In this document: piece after piece, positions 10,899 through 22,620 of the stretch | How positions within the stretch are numbered: the stretch's first letter is position 1 | Layout of the letters: every line of letters starts with the position of its first letter | NCBI GenBank assembly: GCA_016165875.1 | Contig: JABBOT010000013.1 | Location: 16,684,368 to 16,748,367 of the forward strand | Source: Acanthopleura granulata | Taxonomy: Eukaryota > Mollusca > Polyplacophora > Chitonida > Chitonidae | Direction: 5' to 3' | Length of the DNA stretch: 64,000 nt | Notes under the pieces: generated by a model | Told to the model about the DNA's origin: nothing | Database searches by the model: none | What the model saw: only the letters and a program-made list of their open reading frames with translations | Made by a program: the position numbers and the translations under genes

Positions 10899-12931
10899 AG
10901 CTACTTTCCTCGGACCCTGTCTGAATATTCGTGCCGTCTTTTAACCATGTACTGGTTCATGACTCCAGTGAGATTGAGCTACCACCAAAACTCGGTAGGC
11001 GATCGTTGCTTTCGTTAAACTTTCATAAAGTCTTTTGCATTCGGTTGGTTTTTACGTTGCATATTCAAAAGTACTTCACTTGTACAAGTCATAGCGGTCA
11101 TATTTATTGGTGTCAGGAACACAAAGAGGCCGCGGAGAAAACCTCCGCATCTACACGCTCAGGTACCAGGGAAAAGCCGAATTTAAGCCGCACCTCTGAC
11201 GACATGCGTGGAAGTTCTCCCATATACAGGTAACTGCTGTGGTCTTATCGGAATTTTCTCATTCATTTATTCGCTTTATCAGAGGTGATATATTTACCCA
11301 TCCCCCTTCCCCCTAAAAGCCTTGACAGTGAAAAAAAATAAAATACTCTGTGGAGGTGCATACATGCAGGTTGTGTAACGCTGCAGGTGCTTAACAATAT
11401 TTTCTTTCATGTGCCAGCAGCCAGGTTTTTAAGTTAAGAAAACTGGGGCATGGCAAGGTACAATGTACATGTACCTAACAAATTTGCTGACTTCAAAAAA
11501 ATACACAATCGAACCAGGAAGAGTTGAATCCAATCACATGACCTCATCTGCTAAAGACAATTGGTGTCTCTCCGAACGAGCAACTTAATGTGCGTTGTGA
11601 ATGATCATCGTGTTGGATATTTGTCATGAAGATGACAAGGACAAAGGCGATAATCCATGTTTATGCAGACGACAATGACGTTAGCTATGACGAATCATTG
11701 GCATAATGACAATAATCATAATACATCCTTTTAAAGCGTGATTGTTTAAATGGTTTAAAAAAGTAAAACGAAAGTTGTGGTCTATATGTCGAAATACTTT
11801 ATTATCAACCATTTGCTTGAAATCTTAATTTAATAAAAAGGGTAACATTTAGTTTCAGAGGTGAATAATGTGATCACACACTTTTTTTACACAGCCTAGT
11901 ATTATGCACATATACAGTTTCAGTTTTACGAGTACATTCCACTTTGAGTATTAAGACACATTTTGGCCAGTGCATGTGTTCACATCAAAAAACTTTACAG
12001 AGAAAATATTACAGAGATACATCGTCAGTTTCACACGATTACATAAATATTTTCATTCACAGACAATCTTCCCTAGTCGTCTTCATTTACAAAGTTGTTA
12101 TACAATATGAAAAACCAGTACAGCTAAAGTTTCAGGAAAGACAAATCGCAATATACTGATAAATATTTTGAAGAACATGCACCCTTAACTGCAGCTGTGA
12201 TTACTTAATTTCATATGTGTAGAGATAAATCCTCAAAATTGGGGGAATCAGTTCCACACAACCATTTCCGAGTTAAGTAAATTCACTTAAACTGTCGTTG
12301 AAACACTTAGTTTTTAGTGCTATCTGTAATCTGAAATTTTAACTCATTTGTCTTTAAATATACATTTTATGGGATGACCAAAATTTTAAAACTTTTCCCC
12401 CATAAATAACGTCTAAAATCAGATTTCACATTGTGACTTACGAGATCAGGCCACATTTAAACAAAGTGATCTTCACCTAAGAGGCCATTTCGGTCCGGTT
12501 CCAAATACATACAGTTTTCAATATTTTTGGCATTATTTTCCAGTGATTAAAATGAAACTGAATAATGAGGTTCTCCAGCGGGCTTTTTCAACCATAATTA
12601 ACAGGCTGAAGCACAGTGACGTCATAGATTCTCGTTAGCTGCTAAACATCCTCTGATTGCTATATGCTGTATGTGGATATGAAAAAAACAGCAAAAAAAA
12701 AAAAAAAAAGAAAAAAATGCCGTGCTTCAGCATGTTCAAAATGGTCCACAATTTCCACCGTGACACCTCACTCTTTATTTTCATTTTAATTACTACAGAA
12801 AAATCCCCCAAAATAAGGAAGACCATATTTAGAATCAGCACGAAATGACCTTTTAGATGATGCTGACTCTGTCCCAGGAATTTATACCATGTTCTCCTCA
12901 CGAAGAGGGCCGTAGATAGCCTTCGTTCTTG

Positions 12932-13377
12932 CTAATGAACTGCTAAGTTCGCACTGTCTGTCGTGGATACATTGCACAACCCGCTGAGCTCAACAATTCT
13001 GGCATTGAAAGTGTCTTTGCTGTTGGCAAAGTCCGGCGAATTGACAATGGACACTGGGTAGCTGTGGGATTTCAGGTGCCTCTGAAGTCTCTCCCGGAGG
13101 GACCGGAAGGACCTGGGTGTGTACTCTGCGCCATCTTGTGTCCGGACCGTTCGGTAGAAGTCCGAGAGGAACGGGTCCAGCTCTTCCGGTGGAATGGTCT
13201 CTATGGGCCTGTCGTCTTGTGCGTTGAGCCAGAGCCACACGGAGAAGCGATGAACAGCACTTCGGGTGTTGCTGCTCGTGTTGTCCTCGCAACGCTTCCG
13301 CTTCCTCTTGATCGGAAGCGAATCTGCAATAATCGGTTCGATCGTTTCTGGATAGCACAAGGACAACCGATCAAAAC
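12932..13377 (-). CDS. Gene B alternative terminal exon 7 (Crypton-type core-binding domain)
   Basis: The minus-strand acceptor GTGTTTTTTTCAG is followed by a phase-1 start and 147 codons to a TAG at 12934-12932. Residues 1-36 form a leader with a strongly basic, NLS-like KRKRKR at about 24-29. The domain spans about 37-135 (NTRSAVHRFSVWLW, IETIPPEELDPFL, GAEYTPRSF, RHLKSHSYPVSIV). The tail is short. It is the last of seven domain exons below gene B exon 2, 5.5 kb beyond the previous one. A minus-strand AATAAA occurs at 12779-12774. No catalytic recombinase residues are encoded. Use as an alternative 3' exon is inferred from the intact acceptor, the phase and the stop. Confidence 0.84.
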
Positions 13378-16300
13378 CTGAAAAAAACACGAAAAAATAT
13401 AATAATCGTAGTTATATGGCATATCAAAGTATACCTGTACTTATTTTAAGACAAAATGACTTAACCAGCGCTAAAACACCAGAGAGATCTGTTTTCATGC
13501 TATGCTTTATGATTTGTTTCCTAAACCTCTTATTCTTTGGCTTTCATGAACACATGCATTTCGTGGAAGTTATAAGGTAAACGTTCTGCTGTTTGGCATT
13601 AGCATAATTTAAAACGTAGCACTAATTGTTATTCTCATATTTGTCTGAGATAGCTGCTACCGCGTGAAAGTTACATTAATATTTTAAGTTTTGTCAACCC
13701 AATTGTCTATTACGTCAGCACTATAAAATATGATTATCTTTCTGGTAAAGCTGTCAAACCAAAACATCGAAATTTGAAAAATGACCAGAAAAGAGATGCA
13801 AATATGATCAAGCAAGAAAACGCTTTCATAAGGTCAAAATCCGAAAACACATGAAGACATTGAAAGACAAAAACCGAGTCCATTGTTACAATGTCTTGGT
13901 CGCCTCGAGCCAAAAAATCAAGTCAACAGCCTTGTGACTCCCCCCCCTCCTACACACACACCAAAAAAAACTGATTAATTTGGAGGGGGGGGGGGGGCTT
14001 AGTCCACTCAAACATTTTGGGTCAAAGGTTCTGAGATGATGCATTTTGGGGGGTCGGCATGTCAAATCAACCAAACAGGTAACACTGGCAAGCAAGTCGG
14101 CCATGGGAGGGTTGGCAGAAACCCGTCGCATTGATTAGAATATTTCATGTAGGGGAAGGCGGTCAGGATTAAGCAGAGAAAAACGTATAGATATACCTTC
14201 CATGTACAAGATGAATTTGTGAATGTCAAGAGACAACGGAACTTGGGGTAAGTGGATTCCATCACGCGACCATATGCAGTGGCAAACGGCTTGCCATGCA
14301 GCTGCGAGAGATACTCCGGAGACAGAGTCTGGGTGTGTCAATAGAACACTGTGCTGTCACACCATTTGCACATTTGTCATGTAAGCATATGTTTTGCACA
14401 TTAATTTTAATTGCAATGTTTCTTTCAACGCCAAAAAACAAAACAAAACAAAAAAACACACATGCAATAAAAATCAGCGAAAGGTTTGATCTTAAACACG
14501 CACAAAATTGCTGCATGAAAATGTGCCTGCTGTTTTCGATAAACACAATAATTGCTAAAGAAAATGCGGTTGTAAGCTGAAAACATTGAGGTGTAACAAA
14601 TCTACGCTTAATTGTTTTAGAAGTGTTCTAGAATGTTTTGATGTCAAGTTGTGAGACATCGGTGAGCTCTTCCAACGGTTTAACATTCTAAGCACAGGCC
14701 TGTGTAGTCTATCATGCAAGTTAAACCTAGGCCTATATTTACAACCATGTGCACGCTGTTCCTTCGGATGAGCTACTTCACTGGTGTTTTACGTTGTATG
14801 CAATACTTTTTCAGGTGGAGAAAACTGGAATCTCCGAATTAAGAACCATGAACCTCCACGATTGATATATATACGGTATGAATGTCTTGGTGTAGAAGAT
14901 ACCTCAATTCATATGTTACATATCAAATTCTGTCAACGAAATTCGTGAATCTTTGTGAGCACATGTGTAGGTTAGAAATTACAGGTTTTGAAGTTTTTAC
15001 ATGATCAATCAGGGGTCACTTCGCACATATCACATCTACAGGACAAAGTATGAGAACTAAGAACATCACTTATGTTTCATTACAAACCTTCGGAAATTAC
15101 GTGTTGAATATGCCTTACGTGTAGAAAATATACCGTTACAATAAACCACAAGTCAATCCATCGTCAGACATTTCAGCAAACGTTCCCCATGGTGGTTTAA
15201 ATGTAAATACCTCATGAAGATATTCATCACAGGACACGCACGGCTTTGAAGCGTTTGAGGTTTAGGCAGGACTAGTTAGGGAAATCCTCCAAGATACACA
15301 CTCGCAAACTTTCTCTTTGACTTAAACTACATAGAAAATATCACATAACATGATCACGGTTTTATCCTTCTTCAGAAAAGGTTGTTTTTGTTCAAGTTGT
15401 TATAGTTTGTTGTAGCATAACAGTTTTGCAAATGACGTTTTCAGTGGCACAACGCAAAGGAATCTTAAGACTTCATCGTTTACATGTACATGTGCTTCGT
15501 TAGTAGTTCATGTCGGATTGTGAAAAAGTTTCACGAAAGAGACGATGGTAAGGCTTTTAGTTGAAAGAAACGACAGTGTGCCGGCAAACCCACCGCTCAT
15601 CAGCAGGTGTCCGACACAGTTCCTGACGTAAAGATGCAGCTACCCCAGCGATTTGGATTTGAACCTCCAGTGTTAATGACCAGCTGCCCACTGAATGCAA
15701 CAAAGGTCCTCTGATATTAGGCCCTTTGATAATTTATTTTTTAAAAACACAATCACAAATTGATATTATCGTGGACTTTTATTTGATCGGCGTAGCAAGG
15801 GTCATACTGTATCAAGAATCAAGTAAACCAAAATATAATTTTATTTCAACGCAGTAATGATATATTTTCCTCACCTTTATGTATGGGCGCTGTTTTAGTA
15901 CAAAGTACAATGCACGTTAATAGGCCTGGTCCCAGCACCACGTAGCTGCCTTAGACTTAGGTCGGACATCGTTTTCATTTAGGGGCATTGACCCTAGACT
16001 TCGCCATGTTAGCTTTGAATTTAAATGCTAATTTTCTATTGTCATGAGGGCCTAGGGCAATTGTTAGTATTGACACAAAAATCCTCAAGGTGAGTTATTA
16101 TTTTAGCGCTGTAAACTGTTCTGAAGTTAAGATTAAGTATGACTTAAGTGTACGACAGCTTCGTGATAATGGAGCCAGATCGCTCAACAGGTCCCGCTTA
16201 AACATGCGCCAAGTAGCTTGTAGTTCATTATTCTTTGCTGCACGTTACAAACTCTTCCACGTTTGTGGACTACATCTATGCTTTACGAACAGCACTACAT

Positions 16301-18898
16301 ATAAACAGTGAAACACGTTCCTCTGTTCTAAGGTGTCTATTTCTAATGCTTGGATACAGTCACTTAATAACGGGCTAAGATCCAGCTGGCACAAACCCAC
16401 TCTACATAAACTGATACAAGACTATTTGGTAAGTATTCAGCTGAACCTGGTGTCGTGATTACAGTCTGGGATAGCTATAAATAAAAGTTTAATAAAAAAG
16501 TTGTGGAATAAAACCAATATTTCCTCAACCCATTTCTTAAATAGCCTTGAAAATGGGGCAAGGTCACAATGCAAAGAGACGTCACCTTAGTGTCGCATGC
16601 AGGTTCTTATATTTAATGTTATATGGGCACTACGGACCGATTGTATGGCCGGGTCACCAGCGAGCTAAGTATCATAGGATATTAAGTGGGATACACATTT
16701 TACACAACATGGCGGAGGAAGTGGTATACAAAACAAGGAGTCATATTATTGTTGATCGTCAACTTAACATTCTGTCAGGATTTCCTCTCCTTACATCCAT
16801 ACACATGGAAAGGTAAATTACACACGCCTGCCCTTCATTTTTTCAGGGAATCCACAGTAGCAAATGATACCTTTGTTATGCTTAGATGTAGTTTCTCTTT
16901 CTTAACCGGAAGTCATTTTCACTTTAGGCTAAAACATCTTTATTACTATATCAGACAAAGGTGACGAATGTGGTAGGACTAAAACTGGCGGGTCTTATCC
17001 CACAATGCACTATTGCTTTGGGAAGTGGCGTCATAATACTACACGGTCCTACTTTACACCAAATGAGGAACCATTGCATGCGGTTTTCTATTACACATGG
17101 TAACAGCTGGATAAAGCACACTATGTAACTTCTGCAGATAGTGCACATGTAATCCAAAATCCAAAACGACATGATGTCGAGGAAAATTGAGGTTTGGCCT
17201 TACAATGTTCACACACATTTTACACTCAATATGTCGTAAAAAGTGTGGTAAATGATCTTCATAAAAAAACTGGCATGTGGTGTAAATTATTCATGAATTT
17301 ATCTCGTGTACAAAAAGAAGAAATACGTGTAGCTCAAATCTCGAATTATTATTAATATTAATAAAGCCTTATCGTCAAAATATAAAAATGGCAGAGACGA
17401 TAAAAAGTGAATTTTATGAGATACAAATATGAACAACGTCACGTATATTTGCATATTTAATCGAACTACCTGCAGACTGAGTATTTTCGAAACAGGAAAC
17501 AACAGCAACAAACAGACAAAACATATCCGTTAATCAAACCAAATTTTCTCTTCCTTCCGAGTATAGCTCAAATTATTGCCTTTCAGAAAAAATGAGGTTC
17601 GTATCTGTACCATTCATTGTGTTATTATGATGCTGACGTTTAAAAAAGTCAACCCGCATTATAAATTTTACGAACGTTGTTGCAAAATTTGAACCGTGAC
17701 ACGTGCGCAAACGACGCTGATATTTTGCTAAAGGCAATTATTTGAGCCACTCTAAATTAATAGCAAAAATGGTACATATGCCTTTAATTTTAAGTATTAA
17801 CCAGACACACTAAAATCTTAACTACATTCGAAAGAAGAAAACCATTTAACCTTCTAAGATTTCAAGGCCAGAAAAAGTGATGATTCCAGTAAAACTAATT
17901 AATGGCTTGTGGTTTCCAGGAAAACGAAGTAATAAGTTAAGCCAAGTTATGACTCGCGTTTCAGGTAAAAGTAAGTATGGATAAAGGATGAAAGTTGGCC
18001 CAAGTAGTATACCTTAGTTTAAGGTAAAACCATGGAAGAGATAGAGGTCCGAAGCAAAAAACAAGTTATGAATAGAATTAAAAAAGGCGTAATGAATTTT
18101 TAAAGTAAAGCCAAGTAAAGTGAGCTTGGAGACAAGAAAGTCAGTGTTCGAAAAGTTAAATTTTTTTTGCACAAAACATAACGAATACTGAACATATGGT
18201 TATACGACAAAGAATTAACAGGCCAGTTCAGTGTAATGGGAAACTCTGATGGGCGACATGAAAGTGCAAACGCATTGTTTCCTGCTTTGACGCTCCAGTG
18301 TTTGTATGCTACCTAAGTGTTTTGTGAGCGCACATACAACTAAAGGTACGACGTACTACCGGTAAAGAACAAAGGAGCACACAGCTTTGGACACTTTTGT
18401 TAAAGGTGGGGAGGAGTTATACGAGTTCTCCATTGATCAAAAGCTTTTAATAGAGGCCTGAAGCTGTATTGCGGATATATAATTTCTCCGCTGTGGTGTC
18501 ACCTTATAACAAATGTGCAAAAGTTTCCATACCTGATACCAACACACTCAGCTATGCAATCTACATTGACGAACACACCTGGATTGTACAGACATGCAAT
18601 GGGTTGCCCTCGGGAGTATAATGAGCCAAACGCCCGTCATCAAGGCGTCATTTACCTCATGTCAAATGTTTCTTATGCAGCTCATCATGCACAGCACGAC
18701 GTTTCAGCACAATATGGTACAGTGTAAGGTTATAGACTTTTCATCACATGCAATTTCTGGCGTGACAATGGCTTGGCGTCCTTCACATGTACCACACCAG
18801 AGCTAACTCGTGGGCTTTAAAATGTATGCGGACTTTCCCAGTTCAATTCAAAAATTTGACGTGGCTCCTGATGGAAATCCTGCCTTAGGATGATGGGT
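13378..18898 (-). other. Gene B intronic spacer
   Basis: No exon is recognised. It contains a C8/G13 inverted homopolymer pair (13940-13997) and diverged repeat pieces near 14760-14830 and 15580-15700. Several short open frames show no family signature. Confidence 0.6.
13940..13997. repeat. Inverted C-tract/G-tract pair
   Basis: A C8-T-C-C run (13940-13950) is mirrored by T-G-G-A followed by 13 G (13981-13997), with about 30 bp between that include a CA repeat and A8. The arms are complementary over at least 11 bases, so a hairpin, or a G-quadruplex-prone strand, is possible. The length of the G run may be uncertain in assembly. Confidence 0.65.
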
Positions 18899-19449
18899 CT
18901 ACTGATTTGGGGTAGAAACCTGAGGCTGTTCAGTCTTCTCTTTTCCAGTTAAGGTCGTCTCAGATGGTGGCGGTGTAGCAAATGACAAGGGAGCGGGTCT
19001 TGATCCGACCATTAATGCAGACCTCTCTTTGAAAGCTTTCTGACTTCTGGCAAAGCACTGAGACTTGACGATTGACTGGGAGTAGCCGGCGTGGCGCAGA
19101 TGACGGTCCAACCTCGTTCTGAGCTGCACGAGCGACTCGACTTGGTAATCGGCGCCATTTTGTTTTTTGATAGTCGGCCAGAATTGCGACAAGTACTCGT
19201 CCAGTTCCTCAACGGGTATGTCTTCGATTTTCTCGTATTTTCTGGCCACTTCAGGGTGGAAATTCTCAAACAGCCATCTTTCGAAAATGGACACAGCGCT
19301 TCTGGTATTGAGAGCCGTCGTCTCCGAGACTTGCCGGTTTCTCCCGAAGTCTGAAGGACTCACGACTGGATTGTAGGCGAACGGAATTTGCCGAGGGTAG
19401 TGTTGGCCCACATGACTTCTTCCCGAGAGATTCAACGGTCCAGTGTCCG
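18899..19449 (-). CDS. Gene B alternative terminal exon 6 (Crypton-type core-binding domain)
   Basis: The acceptor TCTTGTCGACAG (minus) is followed by a phase-1 start and 182 codons to a TAG at 18901-18899. The leader is about 55 residues and polar. The domain starts at NTRSAVSIFERWLF, continues through IEDIPVEELDEYLSQFW, NGADYQVESL, LRTRLDRHLRHAGYSQSIV, and ends near SQKAFKERS. It is followed by a Pro/Ser/Thr-rich tail. It belongs to the same close subgroup as the exons at 22139, 27617 and 31680, all of which carry NTRSAV and F-E-R-W. The longest antisense frames over it are mirror artefacts. Confidence 0.86.
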
Positions 19450-22138
19450 CTGTCGACAAGAATGAGAAAAGTTGGACATTAATGAAAGATTCCAAACTAA
19501 ATCTTTTTACAGGCACCAAAGCTTTCGCCGTGTACTTTGCTGCATGGGCACATGCATAAGAAAGTGGTGGACATTATCCGGTTTGATAATGTCCACATGA
19601 TGTACATATATTGCATACATGTAGCCCTTGTCTCAGTATTTCACTTCATGCATTATCACTTCCCATCCTCTTCCAATGTCCTACTAAGCAGCACATATCG
19701 CAATTAATATCGTATAGGTACACAAATACAATCAATCATTATGACTCCTAAAGGTGGCTGAAAATAATCAAAGAATCTAACAATAATGTAACACTGTGTA
19801 CAGCCAATAACTGTAACATCAGTGCCGTTTTGGAGAAGAGTTTAATGAACACTGCTTTGTTGGTGTGCAAATGATCAACACAAACGCGACAATAGGACTG
19901 GAAAATGTGAAAATGAGAGTCTTTTAATGACAGACATAAAATCACGTACATAGGACTTTCTGTGACATTAAAGCGAAACTCATGAATACGAATTTGACAG
20001 CTATGAATCCATGTCGGATTTGTTCAACAACAGCATTAATTATGGCTTAATCATTCGCTGTATTTGAAAACAGCTACATGCAGCAAGAATCTACAGTAAC
20101 AACATGGATAAGGAAAAAACTGTTGGACAATAACAGGAATAACTTGTACTTCTTGACAAAAACAATCATATGGTTACTCACATGCAGAATGACAGAGTTA
20201 ACAAGCGCAATTCAATGGCATTCTAAGCAACAACGAGTTTAGGCAAATCTTTTTACAGTTGGTAAAAAGGACTGAACATATTCAAACTTAAAATACACCC
20301 TTTAAACGAAAGCTGATATATATGTTACGATTCTATCATTCAAGTAGACAACAAAACTAATGAAATGTTAAGAAATGATTGAATACACATGTACAAAAGA
20401 CTCGGGTCTAATCCTCAAGGATGGTTAAAAACATGTGATAACTAGACGGCACTCCGAGACCGGAAACTTGCGCCAAAGTATATTATGCAAATTTCACCAC
20501 TACAGTGTGGCCACCCTCAAGGGCGGGGAGCTGGGGGTGGGGATGTGTCAGTTCAGACAAAGGGGCAATACTCTGCTGGATATTATTACAAGGTGAAAGC
20601 AAAACATCCATCTCTGATATACGCGACATATAATGGAAATATGTAAATTGTTGAGTGCAAGCCTTTTTACATAAGCAATACCCGTAAATAGAGTGAACAG
20701 TACCGTCCCGTGGGGCATTAGTACTGCGTTGGTTTAATCTGAAGAAAGCTTTCTTCAAATGAACGACTATTTCAAAACTTGCTGTATTTGTAAATATTCT
20801 TGACAAATCTGAGGATCGCTATTTCTCAATCCAATGTAGTAACATCATAAAAAGGTAAATGTTTTCTTTGGATAAGGTCGCTTATCCAATGACATGGACG
20901 TACAATTTTTCTCTTTCTACATCATGTCTACACAACTTTTTAATAATGAATTTGTCACCCAGTTCAAAACCTGTAAAACTTGTGAAAAACTCGCCAAGAT
21001 CGTAACAAAGGCAAGTTAAGACCCGATGGTCACAATAACAGTTCCAAGAATTGCTGGGTTTAAAAGGTACTGGCAGCAACGGCCAAACAACCCTGGAAGT
21101 CAGCCAAGGTCAATGAAAAACAAGAATGTTCTCCTACGTTCCTGTTGGCAAAAAAAAAAAAAAAAACACAACCAAAAAAAAAAAATAAAACACAAACAAA
21201 CAAACTTGCCTACATCAATTTCACAGGCCTGTCACAGAATATAACATAAATTACTATAACCATGATTAAATATCCCATAGTCACCGAAAATGAATCGGGC
21301 TTTTTGAAAGCCCTAAGCCTACATAAATGTACATGTAAATGTATTTGTAGGCAAAGTTTATGACCTTATAGTCATTTCCTTTCCCCACAACGACAAACTC
21401 CAACATCCTCTAGTGCCGGTTTCACAAAGAGGGTTTGGATTTTAGGGTAAACCGATAAAGCTGGATAACACTAGTGATAATGCGTTATAAATAAAGATCT
21501 GCATCCATGGATCTTACATCCTATGTACAACTAGCATTCGAACTTTCCAGAAACCTTTCTTTGCTAACCCTGCACTCTGCTTACCAGTGGGTAATATGCT
21601 AATACTAAAAGCTATACTCGATTTTTACTTGATTAACACATAACCTCGTTCGAGGTCGGGAGATCCGGGATCAATCCTTGGTCGGGTCATACCAAAGACT
21701 TCACGAATGGTACTTGTTGCTGCCTCGCTTGGTGCTTAGCACTGAGAGGTTAGATCAAGGAAACAGGACTGGTCGGCCCGGTGTCACCATAATGTGACTG
21801 GGGTGTTATTCAGTCAGTCAGTCAGTCTGTTGACCACCTACTTTTGGTCGAATCTCACATGATGTTAGCACACAGAGTTCTGCTTTATGGTGATTTGAAG
21901 CCTGACTCTAAGGTCGCTGGTTCGAAATCTGTTGTGCACTCGACAATAGTTCAGCATTAGAATTTTCACGCTACCTGGAACGTACAGTCTAAAAAACAAA
22001 AGCTGAAAACAAACGAACAAACAAATAAAAGCGAGTTCATGTTGTTAACGACCATAACACTTCTTAATGATTAAACCCAGTAAAACAGATGACTTAGCAC
22101 ATCACATCGTAAACAGTCTTAAAACTTCCTTCACCACA
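19450..22138 (-). other. Gene B intronic spacer with repeat family 2
   Basis: No exon is recognised. It contains A-rich low complexity near 21150-21205 and a second copy of dispersed repeat family 2 at 21641-21826. Confidence 0.6.
21641..21826 (+). repeat. Dispersed repeat family 2, copy 2
   Basis: This is the plus-strand counterpart of 1271-1445: GGGAGATCCGGGATCAATCC, GTTGCTGCCTCGCTTGGTGC and CATAATGTGACTGGGGTG, ending near a CAGT microsatellite. A GTTCGAGGTC block near its 5' end is reminiscent of a tRNA B box, so a SINE origin is possible. Confidence 0.6.
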
Positions 22139-22620
22139 TCACTCGAAAGCACTGAAATCCACGTTCATAACGTTATTGAAATTCGGCAAACGTTTCGATT
22201 CCGTCCTCTTTTTGTACGCCAGAAGACTCTGGACAAACACGGCGGACTCCGTGACTATGGACATGGGATAGCCACACGTCTTCAAATGGAGCTCTAATCG
22301 GGTTCGCAGTTGACTGAGGGATTTTGGGTTGTAGTCCGCACCATCCTGACGTTTGATTGCTCCCCAGAACACCGCTAGGTATCTGTCCAATTCCACGGGA
22401 GGGATCTCCTCGATCCGGCGACTGTCCTGATAGGGCGGCTGCTTAATCCAGCGTTCGAAGATGGACACGGCGCTTCGGGTATTGACGGTTGTATTCCGAC
22501 TGGAGCCCTGTCCCGGCGACGGCCTGTGTCCAGAGAATCGGCTTTTAACCTTGTCGGCTCCAAATGGACCACACTCGTAGAAAGTACCCAGTTGTGATTG
22601 TCCCCCGTCTTCCGGCATCA
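22139..22620 (-). CDS. Gene B alternative terminal exon 5 (Crypton-type core-binding domain)
   Basis: The acceptor CCGTTTTGTCTTACCAG (minus) is followed by a phase-1 start and 159 codons to a TGA at 22141-22139. The leader is about 45 residues. The domain runs NTRSAVSIFERWIK, RRIEEIPPVELDRYLAVFW, GADYNPKSLSQLRTRLELHL, CGYPMSIV, LLAYKKR, and a short tail ends in aromatic and acidic residues. As in its sister exons, the frame is free of stops over its whole length. The domain is N-terminal recombinase-like and the catalytic part is absent. Confidence 0.86.

Larger units (their letters stand above)
7542..12931. other. Spacer between gene A and the last gene B exon
   Basis: No coding exon is recognised. 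The promoter and noncoding first exon of gene A should lie here but I cannot place them. It contains SINE pieces (8991-9085, 10703-10898, weaker ones near 10260 and 11040-11200) and a GATT microsatellite (9788-9813). A plausible minus-strand polyadenylation signal for the exon at 12932 (AATAAA at 12779-12774) lies about 155 bp past its stop. Confidence 0.6.

Noticed and set aside
16547..16964. Overlapping plus-strand open frames near 16.6-16.9 kb
   Set aside because: No recognisable domain, no flanking splice signals of quality, and no paralogue in the window.
19091..19376. Plus-strand frames over the exon at 18899-19449, and similar mirrors at 4314-4713, 13064-13381, 27772-28168, 34487-34730, 38128-38364 and 57939-58214
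   Set aside because: All are shadows of conserved minus-strand domain exons.
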